Assembly: GCA_035294465.1 (NCBI GenBank)
Contig: DATGKW010000012.1
Location: forward strand, 1-31,979
DNA length: 31,979 nt
Origin: Paraktedonobacter sp035294465
Lineage (GTDB): Bacteria > Chloroflexota > Ktedonobacteria > Ktedonobacterales > Ktedonobacteraceae
Direction of reading: 5' to 3'
Shown: in pieces, positions 23,767 to 31,979 of the stretch
How positions within the stretch are numbered: position 1 is the stretch's first letter
Layout of the letters: the number at the start of each line of letters is the position of its first letter
Notes under the pieces: generated by a model
Told to the model about the DNA's origin: nothing
The model's input: the letters and a program-made list of their open reading frames with translations, nothing else
Databases searched by the model: none
Program-made: the position numbers and the translations under genes

Positions 23767-25908
23767 ATGGCAGAAGAGAAAACAGATGGGCTTGTCCACC
23801 TGACCATTGATGATATACCCGTGGCGGTTCCCCCGGGGACAGTTGTGTGGGCAGCTGCGAAACAAGCCGGGATTGAGATTCCTATTTATTGCTATCATCC
23901 TAAGATGCCTCCGCTGGGTGCATGTCGGATGTGCTTTGTCGAAATTGAGAAGATGCCCAAGCCTCCGCAGACGGCTTGCACGACGCCGGTCAGCGAAGGC
24001 ATGGTAGTTTATACAAAGACCGAGAAAGTGCTCAAGGCCCGGCGCGGTACGTTGGAATTTTTGCTGATCAATCATCCTTTGGATTGTCCAATCTGCGATC
24101 AGGCCGGTGAGTGCGATTTGCAGGATTTCACCCTGCGTCACGGCCCCGGCGGTACACGCTTCGACCTCAACAAGCGTCACTATCCCAAGCCCATTCCGGT
24201 AAGCAATGAGGTTTTGCTCGACCGTGAGCGCTGCATCCTCTGTCAGCGCTGCACGCGCTTTAGTTCTGAGATTTCGATGGATAATGGCCTGGTAATGATC
24301 TCGCGTGGCTTTCGTATGGAGGTCGGCACGGCTCCCGGCCATGCCTTCGACTCTATTTTCTCCGGCAACACCGTGGAAATCTGCCCGGTGGGCGCACTGA
24401 CGGCCGCGAGCTATCGTTTCAAGGCTCGTCCCTGGGAGCTTAAACGCGTGCCCGGCATCTGCACCAATTGTAGCGTTGGCTGTAATGCGCGCCTGGATGT
24501 GCGCGTGGACAAGATTATGCGGCTCAGCTCGCGGCAGAACGACGAGATTGACGATGGCTGGCTGTGCAACCGTGGCCGCTGGGGCTTTGATTTTGTGAAT
24601 AGCCCGCAGCGCTTGCGCACTCCCCTGATTCGCCAGAAAGACAAACTTGAGCCTGCTACCTGGGAAGAAGCATACTACATGGTTGCCGCGCGTCTGAGCA
24701 GAATAGCCAAGACCTATGGCCCCAATGCTCTCGGTGGAATCGGCTCGACGCATACTACAAATGAGGAAGCTTATCTTTTCCAGAAGCTGCTGCGCGAGGC
24801 GTTAGGTACGCCGAACGTTGATCACTATCACGGCATGTTCCCAGGCCCACGTGATACCCTGACCGGGCGGCCCTGGATGATGACCAGCAGCATTGCTGAG
24901 ATCGAGCAGGCTTCGCATATTGTTCTGATTGCCTCTGATCCCTACGAGCGCCAGCCTATCCTCAATCTGCGCATCAAGAAGGCCATGAAGGCGGGCGCGC
25001 GCATCTTCATCGTCAACGAGGCCGCAACCGAACTGGATCGCTTCGCCGCCTCTAAGATTACCATTCCAAAGAAAGGCGTCGGGCTGGCTGCAAAGGTGCT
25101 GCTGGCGCAGGCATTGAGCAGTGAGAGGGCTGCGGGTAGGTACGAGGATCTGCGCGCTCGCGCTATCCAGGAAGCAGGGGTCGCTCGCCAGAGCTTCGAT
25201 AAGCAGATCGTGAAAGATCTGGAGGAGTTGGCCGCAGAGATCGCCAGCGCGCGGGGCGCGATCATCCTTTACGACGAGATGGCTACACGCGCTCCCAATT
25301 GCGCGAACCTGGCGGCTGACCTCCAGGCGCTGGCCGCCGTGACCGATAATATTGAGCGTCCCGGTTCTGGCGTTGGTCCGCTTTTCGAGGATGCCAACTC
25401 GCTGGGCGCGCGCGACATGGGCCTGCTGCCCGACTCCCTGCCCGGCTACCGGCCTGCGCGGGAGAAGGGTCTGGCCTATGACGATATGCTCAAGAGTGAC
25501 GATATCCACGCCCTGCTTGTTATGGGGGCCAATCCACTACGTCACGGCGAACTGCCGCCGAATGTAGAATTCCTGGTCGTGCAAGATATTGCTCTGACCG
25601 AAACGGCTCAACGAGCGGATGTGATTCTGCCAGCGGTGACCTTTGCGGAGAAGGATGGTAGCATGACCAACGTTGATCACCACGTGCAAGCCGTGCGCCG
25701 CGCGCTGCGCCCACTGCCCGGCGCAAAAGCGGACTGGGAGATCTTGATCGCGCTGGCCAGCCATCTTGGGCAGAAATGGACCTACAGTAGCCCGCGGGAT
25801 GTCTTCGCAGAGATCACCGCAAACAATCCGTTCTACAGCGACCTGACGTGGGAAGATTTGAGCGCACGCAGCGTGCGTACCCATGAACAGGAGGTGGCCC
25901 ATGCTTGA
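23767..25908 (+). CDS. nuoG: NADH-quinone oxidoreductase subunit G
   Basis: The 713-residue 75 kDa subunit is related to molybdopterin oxidoreductases. In order it has the N1b 2Fe-2S domain (CYHPKMPPLGACRMC then ACTTPV), the N5 region with a His ligand (HPLDCPICDQAGEC), N4 (RCILCQRC and EICPVGAL), and a fourth set Cys232, Cys235, Cys239, Cys267 spaced C-x2-C-x3-C-x27-C. That spacing matches the off-pathway N7 cluster of E. coli and Thermus, which many species have lost. The molybdopterin-like domain follows without sign of cofactor function. ATG 23767 is chosen by homology. The frame is open to GTG 23641, and no strong ribosome binding site distinguishes them. The 143-base gap from nuoF shows no other feature. 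Confidence 0.96.
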   Translation: MAEEKTDGLVHLTIDDIPVAVPPGTVVWAAAKQAGIEIPIYCYHPKMPPLGACRMCFVEIEKMPKPPQTACTTPVSEGMVVYTKTEKVLKARRGTLEFLLINHPLDCPICDQAGECDLQDFTLRHGPGGTRFDLNKRHYPKPIPVSNEVLLDRERCILCQRCTRFSSEISMDNGLVMISRGFRMEVGTAPGHAFDSIFSGNTVEICPVGALTAASYRFKARPWELKRVPGICTNCSVGCNARLDVRVDKIMRLSSRQNDEIDDGWLCNRGRWGFDFVNSPQRLRTPLIRQKDKLEPATWEEAYYMVAARLSRIAKTYGPNALGGIGSTHTTNEEAYLFQKLLREALGTPNVDHYHGMFPGPRDTLTGRPWMMTSSIAEIEQASHIVLIASDPYERQPILNLRIKKAMKAGARIFIVNEAATELDRFAASKITIPKKGVGLAAKVLLAQALSSERAAGRYEDLRARAIQEAGVARQSFDKQIVKDLEELAAEIASARGAIILYDEMATRAPNCANLAADLQALAAVTDNIERPGSGVGPLFEDANSLGARDMGLLPDSLPGYRPAREKGLAYDDMLKSDDIHALLVMGANPLRHGELPPNVEFLVVQDIALTETAQRADVILPAVTFAEKDGSMTNVDHHVQAVRRALRPLPGAKADWEILIALASHLGQKWTYSSPRDVFAEITANNPFYSDLTWEDLSARSVRTHEQEVAHA

Positions 25909-27127
25909 GTTTCTGAATAATCCGATTGTGGCGGATATCATCAAAAGCGCCATTGTGATCTTCGCTTTGCTGACCGCCTTTGCCTATATGACCTTTATTG
26001 AGCGGCGTGTAGTGGCGAAAATCCAGGGACGCCTGGGACCTAATCGCCTGGGGCCGCTGGGGATGTTCCAGCCACTGGCCGATGCGATCAAGATGGCCTT
26101 TAAAGAGCAGATCGTACCGGCTCAGGCTAAGAAGGCGGTTTACCTGATCGCTCCGGTGGTCTCTGTCGTCGTAGCTCTTTGCGCCTTCGCTGTAGTGCCG
26201 GTTGGCAACAACTGGAGTGGCAATCCTGCGCGTCCCAGCGTGTGGGACCCGCTGATCGGCGATGTGAATATTGGCCTGCTCTGGATACTCTCTATTTCCT
26301 CGCTGGCGGTGTATGGGATCGTACTCGGCGGCTGGTCTTCTGGCAATCGCTATTCGCTGCTGGGAGCGTTGCGTAGCGCCGCGCAGATGGTTTCCTACGA
26401 AACCAGCCTCGGACTCGCGCTTAGTGGTACCCTGATGTGGGCTGGCACGCTGAGTATGGTAGGCATCGTTCATGCGCAGATCAACCAGGGCATCTGGTTT
26501 ATCATGGCCCAGCCCCTCGGCTTCGTGCTCTATCTGATCGCTGGGGTCGCGGAAGTCAACCGTGCGCCCTTCGATCTGCCGGAAGCCGAACAGGAACTGA
26601 CCGCCGGCTATCTGACCGAGTACAGCGGCTTGCGCTGGAGCCTTTACCAGATGGCCGAGTACATTAACATGATCACCGTCAGTGCTGTAGTCTCGACCGT
26701 TTTTCTGGGCGGCTGGAGCTTCTTCGGTCTGGAGCGCTTTCCGATTGTCTCGATCCTGTTCTTCCTCCTGAAAGTTGCTTGCATCCTGTTCTTGTTCATC
26801 TGGCTGCGCGCCACGCTGCCGCGCATTCGCTACGACCGCCTGATGCGTCTGGGCTGGCAAACCCTGTTGCCCTTGGCTGTGCTCAATGTCGTTATCACCG
26901 CCATCTGCGTCTCTCTGGGCCTGCCCTGGTGGATCAACTTTATCGCCGATGCCATCGTTATCGCTGCTGTCCTGCTCTACGAGCGCCGCGCGACCAGGCG
27001 TTCTTCGAAGATCGTGAAGATCGCGGAAATTCCTGGCAAACCTGGAGAGATGATCCTACCATCCTCAGTACGCCTGGCGAAGTTTGAACCAATCGTGCCG
27101 GAGAAAAAGGCTGCTCGTTTGAATTAG
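25901..27127 (+). CDS. nuoH: NADH-quinone oxidoreductase subunit H
   Basis: The 408-residue membrane subunit with about eight helices closes the quinone chamber. Conserved loops are FIERRVVAKIQGRLGPNRLGP with GMFQPLADAIKMAFKE, and EVNRAPFDLPEAEQELTAGY with its acidic residues. It links quinone reduction to proton movement. ATG 25901 has a textbook AGGAGG six bases upstream and overlaps the last eight bases of nuoG. The C-terminal tail of about 45 residues (YERRATRRSSKIVKIAEIPG onward) is a charged cytoplasmic extension, longer than in E. coli NuoH. Confidence 0.96.
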   Translation: MLEFLNNPIVADIIKSAIVIFALLTAFAYMTFIERRVVAKIQGRLGPNRLGPLGMFQPLADAIKMAFKEQIVPAQAKKAVYLIAPVVSVVVALCAFAVVPVGNNWSGNPARPSVWDPLIGDVNIGLLWILSISSLAVYGIVLGGWSSGNRYSLLGALRSAAQMVSYETSLGLALSGTLMWAGTLSMVGIVHAQINQGIWFIMAQPLGFVLYLIAGVAEVNRAPFDLPEAEQELTAGYLTEYSGLRWSLYQMAEYINMITVSAVVSTVFLGGWSFFGLERFPIVSILFFLLKVACILFLFIWLRATLPRIRYDRLMRLGWQTLLPLAVLNVVITAICVSLGLPWWINFIADAIVIAAVLLYERRATRRSSKIVKIAEIPGKPGEMILPSSVRLAKFEPIVPEKKAARLN

Positions 27128-27136
27128 ATAGCCGTT

Positions 27137-27172
27137 TGCCGCCGCGATATTTACAGGTGCGGCAGCGTTTTT
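27137..27172 (+). terminator. Terminator-like hairpin between nuoH and nuoI
   Basis: TGCCGC at 27137-27142 pairs with GCGGCA at 27159-27164, extended by a CG pair on each side of a small internal loop, and is followed by GCGTTTTT. This is the largest gap (131 bases) in the second half of the operon. If active, it would reduce expression of nuoI-M relative to nuoA-H, or act as an attenuator. No convincing new promoter was found between 27173 and 27258. Confidence 0.5.
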
Positions 27173-27258
27173 AACCAACGATATCAAATTGGCATCTATC
27201 CCGGACATCAAGGTTTTGGTCCTGGACAAGCTAAAAACGGACTCGTAAGGAGCCAACT

Positions 27259-27906
27259 ATGTCACTTGACATTCTTAAAGGGATGGCAACCACCCTGAAG
27301 AATATTGGCAAGAAGCCAACCACGGTTTCGTTTCCAGAGGAAGAGCGGAAATTGCCGGCTCGCTTCCGTGGGCGCCACGTGCTGCATCGCTACGAAAATG
27401 GCCTGGAGCGTTGCGTGGGTTGCTATCTGTGCGCGGGCGCGTGTCCCGCCGATGCTATCTACATCGAGGCTGAGGAGAACACAGAGGAGAATCGCGTCTC
27501 TGCTGGTGAGCGTTACGCCAGGGTTTTCGATGTCAATATGCTGCGCTGCATCTTCTGTGGCTACTGCCAGGCAGCCTGCCCCACCGGCGCAATTACGCTG
27601 GAACACGAATATAAGCTGGCCTCGTACTATCCAGAGAATCTGGTCTACCATAAGGAGCAATTGCTGGAGCCGCGTGGGCAGGCTACTGTGGGATCCGCCG
27701 CCGTCTGGCTTGATCCGCCGCCGCCACTCTCTGAGGCGCCTCAGCCTGTCCCGCAGGAGCAGGCAGTCTTTGATGGCTCGCCGGCCAGTGCTGCTGCGGT
27801 TGGCCTGGGCACTTTGAAAAACGAAGAAGCGGTGCTGATTGCGAACCCGGAGCAGGACGAGGACCGCCGGCCAGTCCAGCGCGCGAAGGAGCGGAAAAAC
27901 TCATGA
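27259..27906 (+). CDS. nuoI: NADH-quinone oxidoreductase subunit I
   Basis: The 215-residue ferredoxin-type subunit carries clusters N6a and N6b. The ligand sets are Cys52, Cys55, Cys58, Cys62 (CVGCYLCAGACP) and Cys97, Cys100, Cys103, Cys107 (CIFCGYCQAACP). The N-terminal amphipathic helix anchors it to the membrane arm. After about residue 135 there is an unusual tail of roughly 80 residues rich in Pro, Ala and Glu (DPPPPLSEAPQPVPQEQ), absent from standard NuoI of about 160-180 residues. AAGGAG precedes ATG 27259. The end overlaps nuoJ in ATGA. Confidence 0.95.
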   Translation: MSLDILKGMATTLKNIGKKPTTVSFPEEERKLPARFRGRHVLHRYENGLERCVGCYLCAGACPADAIYIEAEENTEENRVSAGERYARVFDVNMLRCIFCGYCQAACPTGAITLEHEYKLASYYPENLVYHKEQLLEPRGQATVGSAAVWLDPPPPLSEAPQPVPQEQAVFDGSPASAAAVGLGTLKNEEAVLIANPEQDEDRRPVQRAKERKNS

Positions 27907-28463
27907 CAGCCAATATGCTTGCTTTCTTTGTTCTGGCCATAGCCAGCGTCGCCTCTGGCCTGGGCGTAATTCTGTTCAAGAACGCGGTTCACAGTGCCCT
28001 GAGCCTGATCCTCACCCTGCTCTTCCTGGCGCTGTTCTATCTCACCCTGGGCGCGATGTTTATCGCCATTGTGCAGATTCTGATTTACGCGGGCGCGATT
28101 ATGGTGCTTTTCCTCTTCGTTGTCACGATGCTGGCCTCAGAGGACGCAGGCGATGTCGGCGTGCGTGATACCCATCTCTGGCAGCGTGGGGTTGCCGCTG
28201 TCCTGGGCTTTGTCCTCGTGGGCGCATTGAGCTATTTGCTCTTCACCGGTGCTGCGGTTAATAGCGCAGCGGTGACGGCGGCGCACAATCCAAATAGCCT
28301 GTCGGACAACGTAAATCATTTCGGCAATACTCAGGCGTTTGGGCTGGCGCTCTTCCATGGCTTTGCTTTTCCTTTTGAAGTCACCAGCTTGCTAATCATC
28401 GTTGCCTTGCTAGGTGCAATGGTCCTGGGCCGCCGCAGTCTATCGCGGGATAAGCAGAACTGA
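27903..28463 (+). CDS. nuoJ: NADH-quinone oxidoreductase subunit J
   Basis: The 186-residue protein has five helices, with the family segments GVILFKNAVHSALSLI, FIAIVQILIYAGAIMVLFLFVVTML and the C-terminal FEVTSLLIIVALLGAMVLGRR. NuoJ contributes the pi-bulge helix that couples quinone chemistry to the pumping arm. The start ATG 27903 overlaps the nuoI stop by four bases, so translation is coupled. Confidence 0.95.
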   Translation: MTANMLAFFVLAIASVASGLGVILFKNAVHSALSLILTLLFLALFYLTLGAMFIAIVQILIYAGAIMVLFLFVVTMLASEDAGDVGVRDTHLWQRGVAAVLGFVLVGALSYLLFTGAAVNSAAVTAAHNPNSLSDNVNHFGNTQAFGLALFHGFAFPFEVTSLLIIVALLGAMVLGRRSLSRDKQN

Positions 28464-28478
28464 TATTCGGAGGAGTTT

Positions 28479-28787
28479 ATGCAAGGGATACCAATGAGTT
28501 GGTATTTGATCGTCAGCGCTATCCTGTTCACTATTGGAGTGGTAGGTGTGCTGGTGCGGCGCAATCCGCTGACTATTTTTATGTCCATCGAGCTGATGTT
28601 AAATGCCGTCAACCTCTCTTTGATTACGTTTTCCCAGTATCTCAACTCGGTGGATGGGCAGATGTTTGTCTTTCTCGTGCTGACCGTCGCGGCCGCCGAA
28701 GTTGTGGTTGGCCTGGCTATTATTGTCTCGATTTTCCGCACCCGCCGCAACATCGATGTCGACGAGATGAATATACTACGAGGCTAA
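28479..28787 (+). CDS. nuoK: NADH-quinone oxidoreductase subunit K
   Basis: The 102-residue product has three helices and the conserved glutamates of the proton path: SIELMLNAVNLSL in helix 2 and AAAEVVVGLAIIVSIFR in helix 3. GGAGGAG precedes ATG 28479. A second in-frame ATG at 28494 (MSWYLIVSAILF) is closer to the usual NuoK start and is preceded by AGGGA, so the first five residues are uncertain. Confidence 0.95.
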   Translation: MQGIPMSWYLIVSAILFTIGVVGVLVRRNPLTIFMSIELMLNAVNLSLITFSQYLNSVDGQMFVFLVLTVAAAEVVVGLAIIVSIFRTRRNIDVDEMNILRG

Positions 28788-28790
28788 GCA

Positions 28791-30839
28791 ATGATAAATC
28801 TTACTCTCTGGGTGCTGCTCTTTCCACTGCTCGGGTTTGTTCTCCTGGGCCTGTTTGGCAGGACGATGCCGCGCGCAGGTGTCCTGACCATTGCGTGGGG
28901 AGCATCAGGCCTGGCGTTTCTCTGCGCCGCCCTGGGCTTCATCTCTATGATGCGCACAACGCCCGATGCAAGCCGCATGGTTGACTCCGTGTATTATACC
29001 TGGATGAGTTCCGGCACCGGCACGGCGGGTATAAGTGTACTGAGCAATAATCTTACCTTAACGATCAGCTTTGGGCAGCTATTCGACCCGCTCTCCGCGA
29101 TCATGATGATGGTGATAACCGGTGTTGGATTTCTGATCCTTCTCTATTCCGCCGGCTATATGGAGGATGATCCGGGCTTCTGGCGTTTCTTCGCCTACAT
29201 GAATTTCTTTCTTTTCGCGATGATCCTGCTGGTCAGTGCAGATAATTTCCTCTTCCTACTGGTCGGCTGGGCGCTGGTTGGCCTGGCCTCGTTCTTGCTG
29301 ATCGGTTTCTGGTTTACGCGCCGTTCGGCGGTCGCGGCTGCGCGCAAGGCTCTGGTCATCAATATCATCGGCGATTTTGGTTTGATGATCGCCATCTTTC
29401 TGATCTTCCAGCACTTTTCGACGCTGAATTTTCTATCAGTGTTTACCCAGGTGACTCACAGCAATCCGCCCACCGCGCTCGCTACGGCCATCTGCCTGCT
29501 GCTCTTTGTGGCCTGCGCGGCCAAATCTGCGCAGCTCCCGCTCTATATGTGGCTGCCGGATGCTATGGAAGGTCCCACGCCGGTCAGTGCGCTGATCCAT
29601 GCCGCGACGATGGTCACGGCTGGCGTTTATCTGGTGGCGCGAGCCAATCCACTTTTCCAGGTTTCGCCCGACGCTTTGATAACGGTAGCGATTGTCGGCG
29701 GCGCGACTGCTCTCTTTGCCGCAACCATCGCGCTCGTCCAGCTTGATATTAAGCGCGTGCTGGCCTATTCGACGATCAGCCAGCTTGGCTATATGTTTAT
29801 GGCCGAGGGTGCGCAGAACTATACGGCAGGCATTTTCCACCTGACCACTCACGCCTACTTTAAAGCCCTGCTCTTCCTGGGGGCCGGTTCGGTGATCCAC
29901 GCGCTGGGTGGTGAGCAGGATATGCGCCGCATGGGCGGCCTGCGCCATCGTCTGAAAATTACTTTCTGGACCTTTCTGATCGCGGCCCTGGCCATTAGCG
30001 GAATCTTTCCGCTCTCTGGTTTCTGGAGCAAGGACGAGATTATTGGTTCGTTGCTGGCGCGCGCGATGAATGGCGGCGGCACGCTCTTCTATGTGCTCTG
30101 GGGCGTTGCCCTGCTGACAGCCGGGCTGACCGCTTTCTATATGTTCCGCCTGGTCTTCGGCGTCTTCTTCGGCGCGTATCGCGGCAGTGGCCCGCTTGTT
30201 CATGGTCATAGCTACGAGGAAGAGGAGGAAGAAGAGGAGCTTCATGTACAGCGCGGTGGCCTGTATGCGATCTACGAGTCGCCGGGGATCATGACCGTGC
30301 CGTTGATTCTCCTGGCAATTCTCTCGGTGATTGGCGGCCTCGTCGGATCATTTGCACTCTTTGGCAAGCCGACCTGGCAGCCGCTAGCGTATTTCCTAAG
30401 CCCGCTCTTTACCAACGGGCAGTGGACCGGCGTGATCGTACATGAAACCACACTCAGTCTGAGCATGAGCTGGCTCTCTGCTGGCTTGAGCCTCGGCCTC
30501 GCGCTGCTAGGTATTCTGGTTGCGTGGCTGAGGTACCGTCACGGCTTCGAGTATCGGGAGAGCAGGAATCCGCTCTACCAGCTTGTGCTCCACAAATACT
30601 ATGTCGATGAGATTTGTACCGCGCTGGTCGTCAATCCGCTGATCTGGTTTGGCCGCACAGCGACTTCTCTGCTGGAGGGCAATCTGCTGGATGGCGGCAG
30701 CCGTGGCTTGGCCTGGGTGACGCGCGGAACCAGCGCCGGTCTGCGCCGCCTGCAAACGGGCTACGTGCGCAACTATGCCCTCGCTATTCTCTTCGGCGTG
30801 CTTCTGTTACTCATCTATTACGCGGTTATGAGGGGGTAG
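28791..30839 (+). CDS. nuoL: NADH-quinone oxidoreductase subunit L
   Basis: The 682-residue antiporter-like subunit is the distal pump and carries the long lateral helix. Conserved parts are FDPLSAIMMMVITGVG, GWALVGLASFLLIGFW, the Lys in AAKSAQLPLYMWLPDAMEGPTPVSALIHAATMV (quoted in part), and GVFPLSGFWSKDE-type wording near residue 405. A cytoplasm- or exterior-facing loop holds HGHSY followed by eight consecutive glutamates (residues 476-483), which is uncommon. ATG 28791 lies three bases after the nuoK stop, with ACGAGG upstream. Confidence 0.96.
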   Translation: MINLTLWVLLFPLLGFVLLGLFGRTMPRAGVLTIAWGASGLAFLCAALGFISMMRTTPDASRMVDSVYYTWMSSGTGTAGISVLSNNLTLTISFGQLFDPLSAIMMMVITGVGFLILLYSAGYMEDDPGFWRFFAYMNFFLFAMILLVSADNFLFLLVGWALVGLASFLLIGFWFTRRSAVAAARKALVINIIGDFGLMIAIFLIFQHFSTLNFLSVFTQVTHSNPPTALATAICLLLFVACAAKSAQLPLYMWLPDAMEGPTPVSALIHAATMVTAGVYLVARANPLFQVSPDALITVAIVGGATALFAATIALVQLDIKRVLAYSTISQLGYMFMAEGAQNYTAGIFHLTTHAYFKALLFLGAGSVIHALGGEQDMRRMGGLRHRLKITFWTFLIAALAISGIFPLSGFWSKDEIIGSLLARAMNGGGTLFYVLWGVALLTAGLTAFYMFRLVFGVFFGAYRGSGPLVHGHSYEEEEEEEELHVQRGGLYAIYESPGIMTVPLILLAILSVIGGLVGSFALFGKPTWQPLAYFLSPLFTNGQWTGVIVHETTLSLSMSWLSAGLSLGLALLGILVAWLRYRHGFEYRESRNPLYQLVLHKYYVDEICTALVVNPLIWFGRTATSLLEGNLLDGGSRGLAWVTRGTSAGLRRLQTGYVRNYALAILFGVLLLLIYYAVMRG

Positions 30840-30843
30840 AGGG

Positions 30844-31979
30844 ATGTTTCCATTGTTGTCAACTATTGTATTCCTGCCTCTGCTCGGTGGAATCGCTCTT
30901 CTGTTCATTCCAGAGGGTTTCAAAAACACGATTCGCTGGGTGGCTCTGGGCGTGGCTCTGCTCGATCTGATCTTTGTCTTTGCTCTGGTTCTGGTCTACT
31001 CGCAGGTCATCGCTGCCGGCATCTTGATCGTTGGCGCGGCTCCCAGCAATACCTTCGTGTCCTTTAATGAGACGGTTCCGCTGGTTTCTACCAGTACCTT
31101 CCAGCTTAGCTACAGCCTGGCTGCGGACGGCATCAGCGTGCTGCTGGTGGCGCTGAGTTCGCTGTTGACGGTGATCTGCATTGCCGCCTCGTTTCGTATT
31201 GAGCAGCGAGTCAAGCACTACATGGCCTTTATGCTGCTCCTGGAGTGCGGCATTCTGGGCGTGTTTCTCTCGACCAACCTGTTCCTGTTCTATATTTTCT
31301 GGGAACTGATGTTGATTCCTGCCTATCTACTGGTTGGAGCCTGGGGCGGCGAGCGCCGCATCGATGCTGCGTTCAAGTTCGTGCTCTATACTTCTGTAGG
31401 CAGCCTGCTCATGCTGGCCGGGATCATCGCCCTGGGCTATTATCACCAGCAGGCAGCCGGCGGACCCTATACGCTCGATCTCTTCTCGCTGTTGGGCACG
31501 AAGCTCGATCCAACGACGCAGGCATGGCTGTTCCTGGCGCTGGCTGCGGCCTTCGCGGTGAAGATCCCGCTCATCCCGTTTCATAGCTGGCTGCCGGATG
31601 CCTATGAGCAAGCGCCAGCGCCGGTTACGGCCATGCTGGCGGGTGCGATGTCCAAGACGGGAGCCTATGGCTTCCTGCGCTTCTGCATCCCGCTTTTCCC
31701 GCAGGCGTTTCAGCAGTTTTCTACGCTGCTAAGCGTGCTGGCGGTGGTCGGCATTCTGTACTGCGCGGTGCTGGCCCTGGTGCAGACCGATATGAAGCGT
31801 CTGCTCGGTTATTCGAGCATCAGTCATCTTGGCATCATCATGCTAGGGATGTTCGCGCTCAATGTCCAGGGTACCGAAGGTTCGGTCTTGCAGATGGTCA
31901 ATCACGGCATCACTATGGCCGCGCTCTTCCTGATCGTGGGTCTGATCGAGGCGCGCGCGGGCACGCGCAATCTGCGAGA
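30844..31979 (+). CDS. nuoM: NADH-quinone oxidoreductase subunit M (3' truncated by window end)
   Basis: The frame starts at ATG 30844, four bases after the nuoL stop, with GAGGGGG upstream, and is still open at the window end, giving 378 residues of an expected 480-520. It is an antiporter-like pump subunit. The key segments are FYIFWELMLIPAYLLVG with the conserved Glu, AFAVKIPLIPFHSWLPDAY with the conserved Lys and the HSWLP motif, and AMLAGAMSKTGAYG. SSISHLGIIMLGMFALN marks the later helices. nuoN is expected next, outside the window. Confidence 0.95.
   Translation, partial: MFPLLSTIVFLPLLGGIALLFIPEGFKNTIRWVALGVALLDLIFVFALVLVYSQVIAAGILIVGAAPSNTFVSFNETVPLVSTSTFQLSYSLAADGISVLLVALSSLLTVICIAASFRIEQRVKHYMAFMLLLECGILGVFLSTNLFLFYIFWELMLIPAYLLVGAWGGERRIDAAFKFVLYTSVGSLLMLAGIIALGYYHQQAAGGPYTLDLFSLLGTKLDPTTQAWLFLALAAAFAVKIPLIPFHSWLPDAYEQAPAPVTAMLAGAMSKTGAYGFLRFCIPLFPQAFQQFSTLLSVLAVVGILYCAVLALVQTDMKRLLGYSSISHLGIIMLGMFALNVQGTEGSVLQMVNHGITMAALFLIVGLIEARAGTRNLR

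Noticed and set aside
23701..24753. Minus-strand ORF (350 codons) opposite nuoG
   Set aside because: It is a shadow of nuoG caused by third-position GC bias. The product resembles no protein and nuoG is certain.
25814..26860. Long minus-strand ORF (348 codons) opposite nuoH
   Set aside because: It is the antisense shadow of nuoH, whose motifs and start are unambiguous. The antisense product is low-complexity and lacks a ribosome binding site.
29436..30245. Minus-strand ORF (269 codons) opposite nuoL
   Set aside because: It lies wholly within nuoL. Its Arg/Gln/Glu-rich composition is typical of the antisense of a hydrophobic gene.

Overview
The window looks like a chromosomal stretch from a Chloroflexota bacterium, most likely class Ktedonobacteria. 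This is an inference from gene content and style: paired DUF1800/DUF1501 Tat-exported proteins, membrane-anchored proteins with Pro/Thr/Ser stalks, a DUF3311 plus sodium:solute symporter pair, a moderately GC-rich sequence with many GTG starts, and a complete-order nuo operon with separate nuoC and nuoD. No rRNA, tRNA, CRISPR array, insertion sequence or phage gene was found.

Layout. (1) 1-345 is the 3' end of a membrane protein. (2) 346-835 is an AT-rich intergenic region with a promoter and a folded leader, followed by a DUF1800 + DUF1501 pair (836-3782). (3) 3945-7542 carries three consecutive envelope proteins: a single-pass membrane protein and two proteins built as ectodomain/stalk - transmembrane helix - cytoplasmic tail. 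The first two have recognisable promoters of their own. (4) 7678-8799 is an unrecognised soluble, acidic protein. (5) On the minus strand, a HutC-type GntR regulator and a 12-repeat TPR protein form a two-gene operon (11206-9025) with a good promoter and a palindromic operator candidate. Upstream of it is an L,D-transpeptidase lipoprotein (13136-11427). (6) 13355-15390 holds a possible 43-codon leader ORF, DUF3311 and a sodium:solute symporter. (7) 15568-18197 is a three-gene polar amino acid ABC importer (binding lipoprotein, permease, ATPase). (8) 18294-18497 is a mini-protein made of four CXXCXGXG zinc-binding motifs. (9) 18691-31979 is the respiratory complex I operon nuoA-B-C-D-E-F-G-H-I-J-K-L-M, running off the end inside nuoM.

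How the parts work together. The nuo genes encode a full-type proton-pumping NADH:quinone oxidoreductase: an NADH-oxidising module (E, F, G) with an intact N7-type cysteine set, a quinone-reducing module (B, C, D, H, I) and membrane antiporter-like subunits (A, J, K, L, M). A strong sigma70-type promoter precedes nuoA. A terminator-like hairpin sits between nuoH and nuoI. A 219-nt unexplained stretch between nuoC and nuoD holds an 84-codon ORF with a good ribosome binding site. The rest of the window is envelope biology and nutrient uptake.

The most distinctive non-coding signal is a set of long, perfect inverted repeats at gene ends (3809-3844, 8942-8982, 11368-11416, and inside the ABC operon 16555-16589). 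All of these lack a U-tract. No clearly new defence or mobile system is visible. The best leads are the small leader ORF with its dyad at 13262-13486, the nuoC-nuoD insertion, the paired stalk proteins, and the self-contained GntR-TPR operon.
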